Counted from the stretch's first letter, positions 1-9,242 are shown. The stretch: DNA of 11,360 nucleotides from Antrodiella citrinella (GCA_004802725.1 SGPM01000489.1:4305-15664); one strand, 5' to 3'. Notes: a model not told the origin generated them from the letters alone. Translations and numbers: made by a program.

Positions 1-112
1 GTNTNTNNNNCNNGTTCTNGNNCNACNCCGTNCNNNNTACAGTCTNCNNNGANTNNNNTANGNACNTANNNCNNTNNTNCTGATGACNNNTNNNANGNAT
101 NGNNTNNNGCCA

Positions 113-252
113 NTCGATAGACGAGCGGTGCTGGCGGCCACTCTACCTGAATTAGGAAAGTTCGATACCTCATTCGTCGATATATGATCCATATAAGGCA
201 AGAGCTTCGGAGCCACGGCATTAACCGGACGATTGAGGCGGAGTTGGAATGA
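113..252 (+). pseudogene. Possible decayed 3' end of an upstream gene
   Basis: Two open segments lie in neighbouring frames. One runs from the N-rich edge to the TGA at 185 and contains the stretch RRAVLAATLPELGKFDTSF. The other overlaps it in the next frame and ends at the TGA at 250, with the stretch IRQELRSHGINRTIEAELE. A one-base change near 182-187 would join them into a tail of about 45 residues ending 200 bases before gene 1. Residue composition looks protein-like, but no family is recognised and the N-filled edge hides everything upstream. It could also be an exon pair with an unseen intron, or chance. Confidence 0.3.
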
Positions 253-453
253 CTTGTCGACGCGTCGACTGCCAAGTTCCAACTCATTTCAGTCAGTCAG
301 TCACTCCACATACGTGCCAAACCCTGGCACGATCACTCATCCCTGTCCAACACATCCACTTTCCTGCGTTGTGTGCCCGGGCTATTCAGCCTGCGCCAGT
401 CCGAGCTATTCAGCTTGCACAGCATCGCTTTTCGCTTCGTTCACGTCCAGGAC
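253..453 (+). promoter_or_regulatory. 5' flank of the C48 protease gene
   Basis: No coding sequence is supported here. It holds a perfect 14-bp palindrome at 256-269 (GTCGACGCGTCGAC), a short CAGT microrepeat near 290-303, a 7-bp inverted repeat around a 5-nt loop at 313-331, and two copies of CTATTCAG at 382-389 and 406-413. No TATA box is evident. The start codon chosen for gene 1 follows at 454 with G at -3. Promoter function is inferred from position only. Confidence 0.35.
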
Positions 454-2912
454 ATGAGTGACCAGTCCCAATCAAACGTATGTAGCTTGTTCTGGGGACA
501 GAGTTCGACTCATATCTGCCAAATAGCCGTTCGGGCGCAAACGCAGCCGTGATATCGATGTGGAGGCCGTCTTCGGAGAGCTGGCGAGGGTCCAGACGTC
601 TTCACTCTCCATGTTTCGGAGGTACGTGTGCTGTGTCTTTGGAATGTGTTTCTTCTAACATTATTCTCTCAGCCCTGCGGTTAGGGATTCCTTGCTGCCC
701 GTCAACACCTTCGAGGATCGACTTGAGGCTGTCCATGGGAAGACAAATCCGGACGCTGGTAAACAGAAGTGAGTAGACGTGTCATACATCGTTCTTCTGC
801 GTGGTCGATGTATTCCGTTTCTGCCAGAGCCTCGAATACGAGCCAAGCAGACCTCCGGACAACGATGGCATCGGCCAATCGCACTCTCGCGCGGTACGTC
901 TTCGTATACCCACATCGGAGACTGCACCGAGTGACCTGTCATCTGTAGAATTGCGTCAGAGGCTCTGCCAGAACAGGAGTTGCCAAAACGGACAGCAGTT
1001 TCTGGCACTAGTGCACGAAAGTGAGTCTTCGTCGAACTCATCGATGTTCAGAACTTGACGGTCGGAATGTGGATATTAGACCGCTTTCTGTGGCTGTCCC
1101 GAGCATGGACTACTTAAATTATATGGCGCGGTCAACACAGGCTGCACGCCCGTGAGTTTGGTGGACTACATGACGCTGTTGTCCCCAATTGATCACCTTC
1201 TTGGCGCAGCTATCCCCAGATTTCCGCAAATCCTGTCTCCCAGGACACCAGAGGTGCGCGACCGATCAGGACGAAGGTGATGGCAGACATGTATATGAAA
1301 GAAAGGTTGTTGCCAACGGTTGGCAAACGGTCTACGGTGTATGATTTTTATTCTTGATCCTCAAAGCAGTTCGCTGATAGTCGCACATTCCAGGTCAAAG
1401 CCATCCTCCAGTTGGGAGGTTGGCCGACATGCGTCGACTAGCCAAATACCTTCCCAGGCTCAGCCGAGCTCTGCTCGGCAAGTTACATCGATGCAAGTGA
1501 ATCCTCGTCAAGCCTTACAATCAACTCAGTCTCTGGCGATGGTGAGATCAACGCAACCGGTCCAGGCGACCGAACCCGTCGTCACCTCAACCGGCAAATT
1601 TAAGTCCCGTGATGACGCCGTCGAGAGAGTATTTCGGGATTGGAGACATATGCCAACAGATGCGACGAGCTCGAAGGCGTACATTGCTTCGCACAAAGCT
1701 CATGAGAAGGCTCTCGACTTCGCCACACAGCTTACAAAGCGCTTGGACAGGCAAGTGTTTCCTGAGCGATGGGAGCCCATGTTGTCCGATGGATTCAAGA
1801 CCACAACAAGGTACCGTCTGTCTGTTTTATTTTCGTCTGTCGTTCACCCTTACCTATTCAAATGATAGTGCCGGCTCGTGGATTGGTTTCAATAGGGAGA
1901 AACACACTCTCCTCAACACTGACATCTTGCGGATACGCGATCCGGCAAAGGGTGTTCGGGCCGTAGAGCTTTATTTGAGTGATACCTTGATTGATATAGG
2001 TATTCAGTGCGTATCTCATGATCGTTCCTTGCATGTGGGCGTATATTCTCATCAAATATTTTCGCTAGGATGCTTGTTAAGCAGATCAGTGAAACGGATC
2101 AGGCCCTTGAGCAATCCATGCATGAGTGCAACCTTTATCCAGCACGTCATGGACAGGCTCTGTAAGTCGGTGTCGGATTCCGGTGGCGATGACTAACTGC
2201 GTCGTACAGTCATTATGGCAGGGCGAGCAAATTGATCCACATGTTGCGAAAGCCCAAGCCACACTCATTGCGCCCTTTGTGGGACAAAGAGAGAATCTTG
2301 ATACCAATTTGTGGGGAGTATGTATAACCGTCGCTCTGGTTAGGCGAAAGTGCTTATCATTTGAAATATTGCAGCTCACATTGGTATTTGATCGTTGTTC
2401 TCAATCCGGGTGCCTTGCTCAAACCGGCGAAAACCATATCTCGACACACGCGCACCGTGGAGTGAGTGAATAAGTGGTCTTCGTCTTCGCAATGCTCCTG
2501 ACCTTGGTTTAGCGACAGATGCCTTGTCGTCGCCTTGGATCCGATGACTGTCGGGAGGGCTTCGACGTTCGACACGGTGGATGAATACCTTCGTGATCGC
2601 GCGTACCAGGATGGCCAAACAATTGTCAGCACTCCCGTCCATCTCGATCTCCTGGTAAGTTATAAATGACATGTCATGTGGCCCAGAAAATTGAGAAATT
2701 TGGGTCAGGTCCCCGCCCAACCGAACGCATATGATTGCGGGATTTTCACGATCTTTTTTGCCGCTATTGTGTTTTCGCGCGTGCATTGGTTCAAGGACGT
2801 GGTGCAGGGTCAGCTGGACCTTGCCACTGCAATCACACCAGGCACTCGTGTTGGATTCGCTGCTCGTTGGAACGAGGTGAAAATGATCACTAATTTGCGT
2901 TACGCGATCTGA
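454..2912 (+). CDS. Ulp1-type (C48) cysteine protease, intron-rich, with long N-terminal extension
   Basis: Predicted SUMO/ubiquitin-like-specific cysteine protease (peptidase family C48). Proposed exons: 454-477, 527-621, 673-768, 828-893, 949-1020, 1080-1151, 1210-1253, 1302-1338, 1394-1810, 1869-2006, 2069-2161, 2210-2317, 2375-2461, 2513-2654, 2709-2912. These give 564 residues with all phases consistent; introns are 48-62 nt. The start MSDQSQSN is the first ATG feeding this chain. Residues 1 to about 300 are polar, low-complexity and unrecognised. The protease domain starts about residue 308 and shows SHWYLIVVLNPG (His423), VVALDPM (Asp459) and AQPNAYDCGIF (Gln501, Cys507). The Gln-Cys spacing of six matches yeast Ulp1. 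The His-Asp gap of 36 is longer than the 17 in yeast Ulp1, and Pro follows the Asp where Ser is usual. The TGA at 2910 cuts an apparently longer frame (see the tail entry). The domain is secure; the first eight exons are less so. A transposon-borne protease is possible but not shown. Confidence 0.82.
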
Positions 2913-3101
2913 AACGCTCTGGCCGCCGAAGTTCAAGATGATGTTCCTTCCTTGACGACGGGTGACTCGGACGACTCTGAGGTGGAAGTGTTGGGTTCCG
3001 CGCCATCGCATAGTCGCACTTTACCCCGCAAGAAGCTCCGTCGAGGTTTTGTCGTTCCAAGTTTTCCGGTTTGTAAGGACTATGTCATAGACATTGATTG
3101 A
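2913..3101 (+). pseudogene. In-frame coding-like tail of the C48 protease beyond the TGA at 2910
   Basis: The reading frame of the last protease exon stays open for 62 codons after the stop, to a TGA at 3099. The tail has an acidic stretch, GDSDDSEVEVLGS, then a basic one, RTLPRKKLRRG. The first resembles a SUMO-interacting motif (short hydrophobic V-x-V-L beside acidic and Ser residues) and the second a nuclear-localisation cluster. Before the stop the frame reads NLRYAI, and a single CGA to TGA change would explain the break. A possible intron at 3073-3124 would give a different last dozen residues. No splice that removes the TGA and keeps the frame was found. Confidence 0.5.
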
Positions 3102-3553
3102 GTTTGTGTTTCTTGCAAATGTAGTTTCCTATGTACCGGCATACATTGTTATTTGTATTTTGTAATTTGGCTGCTAATTTACGTGTCAATCACTGGACAT
3201 CGAGTGATGTGCTTGAACCACATCCAATGTCAGTGTTGATTAGCGGGGAGTATTTCAGTGATGCTTGCATATTGTCTAGGCTGACACTATGTTTTAGACG
3301 CAATCTTAGGGCAATTCTGATCGTCAATACCTGATGCGTCGTAATCAGAGCTTCGGTGCGTACCTTGTCATGTGTACAATGTGATCTTTGAATCTGACTG
3401 CCGCCCGAGGTCCATGTGCTCCTGCTCGCCGTGGTTTGCACGTGACCGTGCTACTATCACTGACAGCAAGGCGTCGTCGTGGTCTTTCGTGAACATTCAC
3501 GTCCTACGAAGCAGATCGCTGGGTTCACCTAAGCTCATTATTCTCAACTCGCA
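3102..3553. other. Intergenic region between the protease gene and gene 2
   Basis: About 450 bases hold the presumed 3' UTR of gene 1 and the promoter of gene 2. A frame at 3131-3334 is open for 67 codons but has hydrophobic, non-domain-like content and no good splice link, so it is not called. No TATA box or canonical AATAAA was seen. The sequence from about 3450 to 3553 leads into the gene 2 ATG at 3554, which has G at -3 and G at +4. Confidence 0.4.
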
Positions 3554-6500
3554 ATGGTCTCATTACGCAGTGGGAAAAATGCAGCTCCTCCCCCTCAAGC
3601 AGCGCCCCAAGCGCGTCCTCGGAAAGTGGGGAAGATGAAGGTGGGTTGTTCACCATGGCTACCCGTGTGCGCCAGCGTAACTTGGGTCTTAGGTGTCCAT
3701 GCCAACGCGAGGAGATGAGAGGGAAGAGGGAGAAGTGCTGAAGGAGGCGCATACAGCCAAAGTATGTATTCAAAGTCTTTTTGTGGGTGCCTTCCACCAC
3801 CGGTCTATTCAGACTGCTGGCGTGTTGCGTGCGGCGACGGCCTCCGATCTATTCAGATTGTTGGCTGTTGGGGTCGTTCTGTTTTCGTTGAGTGCTCACG
3901 CAATTGTCAATGATGTGTACTAGTCCGGGGGGTTAGTTAAGGATAACAATGATGAGACGGTGAGTAGTGGAGCCTCCTGCGTTTGTGATATTGAGACGAT
4001 GTAGTTTGTGTCCAAGGACCTGAACAGACGACGCAGCGGGTCTACCAACCGAACGTATGGCTCAAAGAATGCGCCTGGAAATTCGGTGCGGTTGTTTTGT
4101 GCTCATAAGGCTCTTATATCGCTGAATGTTCATTGTCCAGGATGTTGATGACGGTCCAATACATCGTGGCAGTCGTGCAGGCTCTCCCAGCCAGGAGGCT
4201 GGTCCGTCTTCTCCCACCAAGACTCGCGTGCCCAGCACCATGTCGGCTCAGGGGGAGGCTGCACCCATTACTAGCAGTTTAAGGTCTCGAGTTGGTCGCG
4301 TCATTAGGCGAACATTCAAAGTGCGAGCAAACAGCGAAGTTAGGCGTCGTTCTCCTTCGCCTAGTGCTCTGTCTCCGCCGCCGCCTTCTCCTTCGCCGCC
4401 GCCTTCTCCTTCGCCGCCGCCTCATCATCGTTCCGATACTCCTGGTGCTCTGTCTCCGCCCCCGCCTTCTCCCCCACCGCCCGGTCGTCGTTCACTCACA
4501 CCTGGTGCTTCGCCTCCGCCCCCCCCCTGGTCGTGTGTCTCCCCAGTCACCTGGTCCGTCGCTGCGTGAGCCTCCGTATTCTTCGGAGTCCATGGATTCC
4601 CATGCGGAGGATGACTATGCTCAAACACGAGCCAAAAGGAGTCCCTCCTTCAGTGATTCAGACGGCGATGACCTAATCGAAGAAGGTGTACCAGAGGATG
4701 CGCTTACCTTGGAGGATGTTGTGCCGAATGGCAAGGCCGCTAAGAAGCATAGGGAGAAGAAGAAGAAGGATAAGACGACGAAGGTTAAGAAGGACAAGGG
4801 GAAGGCGAAGGCGAAGGCGAAGGAGACAAGTAGCGACGGGGAAGACATACAAGTGAAGAAAGATAGGGGGAAGGGAAACAGGAATGTTATACCAGTAAAG
4901 GCGGATGCCGTATCCACCTCTTCTTCATTGCAGAGAGAAGAGGGTAATATTCTGTCGGACATTGAACGTATTCTGCGCAAGGCGAGGGAGGCGGTTGAGG
5001 ATGAGGAGGCTGGGGTCGAGAGCGAGGCTCATAAATCGAACAGTGGCCCTCTGCCGAAGGAAGCAGATGAGGCCTGTCAGCGGGTGAGGGACCTTGTCGA
5101 TGAGCTGAAGCTGGTTTGGGCGCGCAAGTACAAGAAGCCTCCTGAGTTTTTTGCTCGGCGGATGGGCATGTCAATAAAACCGCAACGAGAGACGAGTACG
5201 TGGGGCCTGTTTCAGAGGAAATTCAGGAATGAGAACCCGGATTGTAAGCGTGGCGTGGATTTTTTCAAATAGCCCAAGTCTCAATGCCTGACATGATTAT
5301 GCTTAGTGAATAAGAAGATGTTCTCGAAGCTGGCATCTGCTGCGTACAAGAAGCTCAATGATTCTATGGACGAGTGGACCCAGGACGCCATTGACTTGTA
5401 CTGGGATGAAGTGCGCAGCGAGTTCGATGCAAGCAGGGTAGCGGAGTCAGACGACGAAGAGTATTGGTCGGACAAGAATGTCCGCATTCGTGTCAAAGAG
5501 TTTGCAGCCCATCTGACGGACATGGTGCGTTTGTATCTTGTTCGCCACACACGTACAGGTTCCTCAATGTTTCGACCTTATTAGGCCAACACATTCGGGC
5601 GGTTGCATGGTACTCATGCGATGGGTGTTGTTGTTCATGTCCCGGTAGACGATGGAGCGCAGTACATACAGTGGTACGGTAATACCAAGGAGACCAAGGC
5701 CTTGATGGACGCCAACGAGGATATCATGAACCAGCTCAACGGATTCATTCGAACATCGATCGCGTACGTGACTCTGGAACAGAACAGCCAATTGAAACAT
5801 ACTAATACATATGCAGTGCGTTGAAGCTCTCGCAAATGGGTTGGGACATGGGACCTGGCCTGGAGACCATTCTTCGGTGGTCGAAGACGCGAGCGGTGCC
5901 TACACCGAAACCCCTTGTGCTGGCGTCGTCGACAGCTAAGACACCGCATGGTAAAATGGCGACAAAGACGGGAAAGGTGAACAAGGTGCAGAAAGGGGGT
6001 GATGCAGGGTTAGAGGATGAGCTGAATGGCGGAGGGCTCGCTCCTTCTGACCTTACTGCGTCAGCTGAGGAAAAGCGGACAATGTATACAGCACAGACGT
6101 TGAGGCGTTACAGTAAGGGAACATCCGTCATGTATGTCGCACTCTGACTGATGATTATATTGGTGATAGACGCAGCTGGCGCACTTGCTCATGATGAGTG
6201 GCGTCCGGTGTCGCAGTTTCAAGGCCGTAGATTCCTTGAGTTGGCAGTGAAGTACGGTATTCGCTGTACGAATGTCCCTTCCCGTGGCGGGACGAAATTA
6301 ACACATCCAGGGAAGGGGTATAATCGTAAACATGTGCCGTTCAACCTACTGGGGACAGGTCGAGGATGGATGTTTGAGCCTTTGTCGAAAGGTATGTGAC
6401 GTCTGTGTGTGATATGTTTCTGTTGTAACATGTGGGTTTTCTAGAGGATCTGGCTCTCCCGAAGAATTCCACCGAGTGGGCGAACCTGGCCTTGGTGATA

Positions 6501-7313
6501 GACACAGACGGTAACACCCTCAATCGCGTCAGAGATAGTGATGCGTGGTTGAGTAAACACGGCCGTGCATATATGCCTATGGGGGACTTGATTAGCGGTG
6601 GTGATGGGGACAGTGGTGATGAGAACAGTGATGAGGAGCCTGTTCAGCCTGTTGAGAAGAAGAAGAAGCGGGAGGCTGATGGAGAGGGCGATGGACAGCC
6701 TGAGCCGAAGAAGTCCAAGGTGATCGCCCAGGACGATGAATATCGGTCTTCCGTTAGCGGTGTACCGGATGCCCACATGTCTTCCCAACGAATGCCCGTG
6801 GGACGTCGTCCAGATCCGGATGCCCACGCAGAAGCGGGTCCGTCGCGAGCAGGAGGTGTAGCTCGTCACTGGACGGACGATATGGATGTCGACGACCAAC
6901 TGCCCTCGTTCGTGGATGATCACGAGAGGCCGCCCGTATCATCTTCTCGCGAACCTCATCATGACGTTGACGCTAATTCTTCCTCCAAGGCTGATCATCC
7001 TGAGGTGCATCGGGACCGCGGAGCTGTCGGTGGAATGAATCGCGCTTTCGCGCTTTCACGAGCAAGGCACGCAGTGCGATCAGAAGAGGAGTATCAGCAG
7101 GAGTTGGGTCACCGTGCGTTGGACTTAATGGCTCAAATTCGTGCGGTAGAGGAGGCGATAGAGGGTCAGGGTGACAAGGTGGATGAGACTTTGCGGCAGA
7201 AGCTCCACCGACTCAATGCAACTGCAAACGAGCTTCGGGAGGAACATGTTAATGCAATGGTATTGTTGCAGTCTGCTAAAGAGCAATTGGCAGGGTTGGA
7301 GGGTGATCAGTAG
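3554..7313 (+). CDS. Large uncharacterised nuclear-type protein: Pro-rich, Lys-rich, HMG-box-like and coiled-coil regions; single-base frameshift
   Basis: Function unknown. Proposed exons: 3554-3640, 3693-3761, 3924-3959, 4017-4085, 4141-5243, 5307-5524, 5585-5763, 5817-6112, 6170-6391 (acceptor could be 6175), 6445-7313. Discounting one C of the C9 run at 4519-4527, every phase agrees and the product is about 1048 residues; as written it stops at 4567 after about 229. In order: a start MVSLRSGKNAAPPPQ; a proline-serine region about 157-218 built on SPSPPP repeats; a lysine-rich block about 287-331; an HMG-box-like stretch about 425-500 with STWGLFQRKFRNENPD and AAYKKLNDSMDEWTQDA, crossed by the intron at 5244-5306; an acidic block then KKKKREADG near 812-835; and a C-terminal helix, probably coiled coil, about 972-1048. 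Charge pattern and the HMG-like stretch suggest a nuclear DNA- or chromatin-associated protein (inference). It follows the C48 protease in the same direction, 450 bases downstream. Exons 1-4 and the 162-nt second intron are least certain. Confidence 0.68.
4361..4527 (+). repeat. Coding minisatellite in gene 2 (proline-serine repeats)
   Basis: An 18-bp unit encoding SPSPPP occurs as two adjacent exact copies (4386-4403 and 4404-4421). A longer unit around CCTGGTGCT plus a CCG-rich stretch recurs near 4361, 4441 and 4501. The tract ends in nine C at 4519-4527, where the reading frame shifts. Such tracts change length by replication slippage and are also error-prone in sequencing. Confidence 0.8.
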
Positions 7314-8010
7314 CTACCGTGCAGTTGAGGTTGTAGTCGGTTGTTCGCCGTGTTGTTTGGTTCTTTGGCTACATCATATTCTGTGGTTCTTTTGCTATGA
7401 TCAAATCTTGTCTGTTTGTTGACTACATTTACACTTTCCATCTACTGAACAGTGCACTGTGTACGACGGACCATATCTAGTGGTTTCCCCTTCCTTCCCT
7501 TTGTTTCGCCTTCGCCTTTGTCTCGTGTAGTGATATAGCCCTGCGTCCGTACATTAATAGTTTCTCGTTTGTCCTCTCATGCACCGCAGGTACATTACTT
7601 CTTCTCTTCTTTGTGTTTGTCCATTCACGCACCAATCCGAGCTCGCTCTCTGATTTTCTTTCGCCCTCACACCTACTCCCTTCACAATCTACATGATCTA
7701 TTGGTTGTGTTTCAATTTGTTTCAAGTCTTCTACTCTACTTACTACATACTACCTTGTTGTTCCCAACCTCGCGTACTCGCTCCTCATCTATCTTTCACT
7801 CGGTACTTGCTGTCCCTCAAGTGACATGAATTGAAGTCTTATTTATCTGTCTGCAGTGTGCATTTCATGACCACATCACATCGTCCAAAATTGCAATCGC
7901 TTGAGTAACTTGAATGAGAACATGCTGTAGATAGTAAGGACCTATAGCAGTCTGTCTCAAGTACATATGTTATGATATGATTCAAAGACAAATGAGACAG
8001 GACATTTGGN
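7314..8010. other. 3' flank of gene 2, pyrimidine-rich, no supported gene
   Basis: About 700 bases with long runs rich in C and T on the + strand, strongest at 7480-7530 and 7590-7830. The open frame at 7569-7829 is mostly Ser, Leu, Phe and His from this composition and is not treated as a gene. The region probably holds the gene 2 3' UTR. The pyrimidine bias also resembles fungal promoter DNA, but no gene start follows on the + strand. No polyadenylation signal was recognised. Confidence 0.4.
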
Positions 8011-8013
8011 GAG

Positions 8014-8162
8014 ATGTCTGTCTCCCAGCTGGTGAAGGCCAGTCGAGTGGCCATGACCNNGTNNNCAGGCCAGTNGAGTGGCCANGACCTGGTCACCNGG
8101 CCAGTCGAGTGGCCANGACCTGGTCACCAGGCCAGTCGAGTGGGCACATGTCTATCTCCCAG
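8014..8162. repeat. 31-bp tandem array flanked by a 15-bp direct repeat
   Basis: Units begin at 8037, 8068, 8099 and 8130, exactly 31 bases apart: three full copies and one partial. Each contains GGCCAGTCGAGTGGCC (5-bp inverted arms) and CCTGGTCACCAGG (5-bp inverted arms across the unit junction). A 15-base flank, ATGTCTGTCTCCCAG at 8014-8028, recurs with one mismatch at 8148-8162. Ambiguous bases fall at the same unit position (18) in copies two and three, suggesting overlaid repeat copies. Confidence 0.85.
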
Positions 8163-8355
8163 TCAGGGAAGGGTCATAGGCTAGTGCGGTGCACATTTCT
8201 CAATCACCATGGTGTTGGATTTCAAGCATTGACGTTGAACGTCGGCGGGTGCGCCGTCGTATGTTATTTGCACTGACTCATTTTCATTCATCATATATTG
8301 TACCACGCGCGTAGCGCATGTCCGTATTCACAAACCCCTGCTGTTTCTCTTTGTG
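8163..8355. other. Spacer between two repeat loci, no gene seen
   Basis: No supported coding sequence. A small palindrome, GACGTTGAACGTC, lies at 8231-8243. The sequence just right of the 31-bp array (about 8163-8190) weakly resembles that just inside its left flank, so the flanking duplication may extend beyond 15 bases. Confidence 0.4.
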
Positions 8356-8531
8356 GGACTTCAGTCTTTCCTATTCCTTGACTGAAGTCCTAGTACGTGA
8401 TTCATTCTCATTCTCACTGTACAATGTATTTACTCGCACCTCTAAATGCGTCCGCGCTCTACAGGTACTTACAGAATCTATGAGTCTTTCCTATTCCTTG
8501 ACTGAAGTCCTAACACGTCCGCGCTCTATAG
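8356..8531. repeat. 30-bp direct repeat 120 bp apart, with inverted arms and a companion 16-bp repeat
   Basis: An identical 30-mer occupies 8363-8392 and 8483-8512. The first copy is part of a perfect 11-bp inverted repeat, GGACTTCAGTC at 8356-8366 and GACTGAAGTCC at 8380-8390, with a 13-nt loop; the second copy has lost most of the left arm. A companion 16-mer, CGTCCGCGCTCTACAG at 8449-8464, recurs with one mismatch at 8516-8531. A degenerate third copy of the first repeat may start near 8581. Confidence 0.85.
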
Positions 8532-8639
8532 ATTCCGAGCGATCTTTCACGTTCTCACATGGTCATGCTGACAGTAGGGCAGTCTTTCACTATTCTCAAG
8601 CCCTGCTGATAAGTGAATTTGGATTCACTGGAGCTGTCT

Positions 8640-8809
8640 AGATGTCATGTATTTCTTTGTGAATAACTATCCAGAATTCACTCAAGTTTCATGCTAATAA
8701 AATTCTCATATTTAGGAGGAAATGAGTTCACATTTTCAACCAGTATACTCAAGAATAAGGGTGGAATGGGCATAGGAATGCCAGGCAAAATATACAAAAT
8801 TTCTTGAAA
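8640..8809. other. AT-rich left flank of repeat element A
   Basis: No gene seen. The left limit of element A is not resolved; sequence from about 8750, with the words AAGGGTGGAATGGG and TTCTTG, loosely resembles that left of element B (10811-10846), so the element may begin in here. Confidence 0.35.
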
Positions 8810-9242
8810 AAGGACCCCTGACACCCTGTGACCAGTGACAGAATGTGGCAAAGTATATGGCCAGTGCACTGGAAAATGGGCCAGACAAGTGGCCAGTACA
8901 GGCTACTACACTGGCCAATGACCTGTCAACTATAGCCAGTGCACTGGAAAATGTGGCCACACGATGGGCCATGATAGGCCAGTATCGTGGAATTTTTGTC
9001 CCAAAAGTGGCCACCATAGTGGGCAAAATGCCCTGTGCACTGGCCACTATGTGGCCAGCAAAGTGGCCAGACAGGCCACTCCTGCTTGGCTGACACTGCC
9101 ATGGAGTGGCCAGATCCATGCCTGTAGTGGCCAGAAACCAGCCACTACACTGTCCACTGACCTGTATTAGAGACCCCTTAAGGGAGATAAAAAGGTACTT
9201 ATGTACCACTTAAGAGGGGTCAGATTGGGTACCCTGAAGTGC
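8810..9242. mobile_element. Repeat element A (non-coding, TGGCCA-rich core)
   Basis: The left end, AAGGACCCCTGACACC (8810-8825), matches element B at 15 of 16 bases. The right end, TTGGGTACCCTGAAGTGC (9225-9242), matches B at 17 of 18. The core carries about ten TGGCC or GGCCA words; a 23-base segment at 8856-8878 recurs with one change at 8931-8953. Near the right end is a hairpin-forming pair of arms (9172-9182 and 9209-9221) enclosing a second one (9194-9198 and 9203-9207). It encodes no protein. The match of ends to B, with unrelated cores, suggests a non-autonomous dispersed family; the mechanism is unknown, and no terminal inverted repeats or target duplication were found. Confidence 0.6.

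Noticed and set aside
661..1041. 126-codon minus-strand open frame
   Set aside because: Overlaps protease exons 3 to 5, whose splice phases agree on the + strand; no domain seen.
2877..2931. Possible intron that would remove the TGA at 2910
   Set aside because: The donor GTGAAA and acceptor CGAAG are weak, and joining them puts the next exon in a frame that soon stops.
2376..3011. 211-codon minus-strand open frame
   Set aside because: It lies antisense to the protease exons that carry the catalytic motifs and shows no domain; it is a shadow of the + strand gene.
4621..4980. Minus-strand frame rich in Phe, Ser and Leu resembling membrane segments
   Set aside because: It is the complement of the lysine/glutamate-rich block of gene 2, so the hydrophobic look is an artefact of AAG/GAG codons read in reverse.
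6441..6923. 160-codon minus-strand open frame
   Set aside because: Antisense to the last exon of gene 2, with composition mirroring its acidic and lysine-rich codons.
7569..7829. 86-codon frame with possible hydrophobic segments
   Set aside because: It comes from a pyrimidine-rich tract giving Ser, Leu and Phe codons; no start context or domain.
8030..8144. CRISPR-like array
   Set aside because: Units are directly adjacent with no unique spacers, and the DNA is eukaryotic by its introns; it is a minisatellite.
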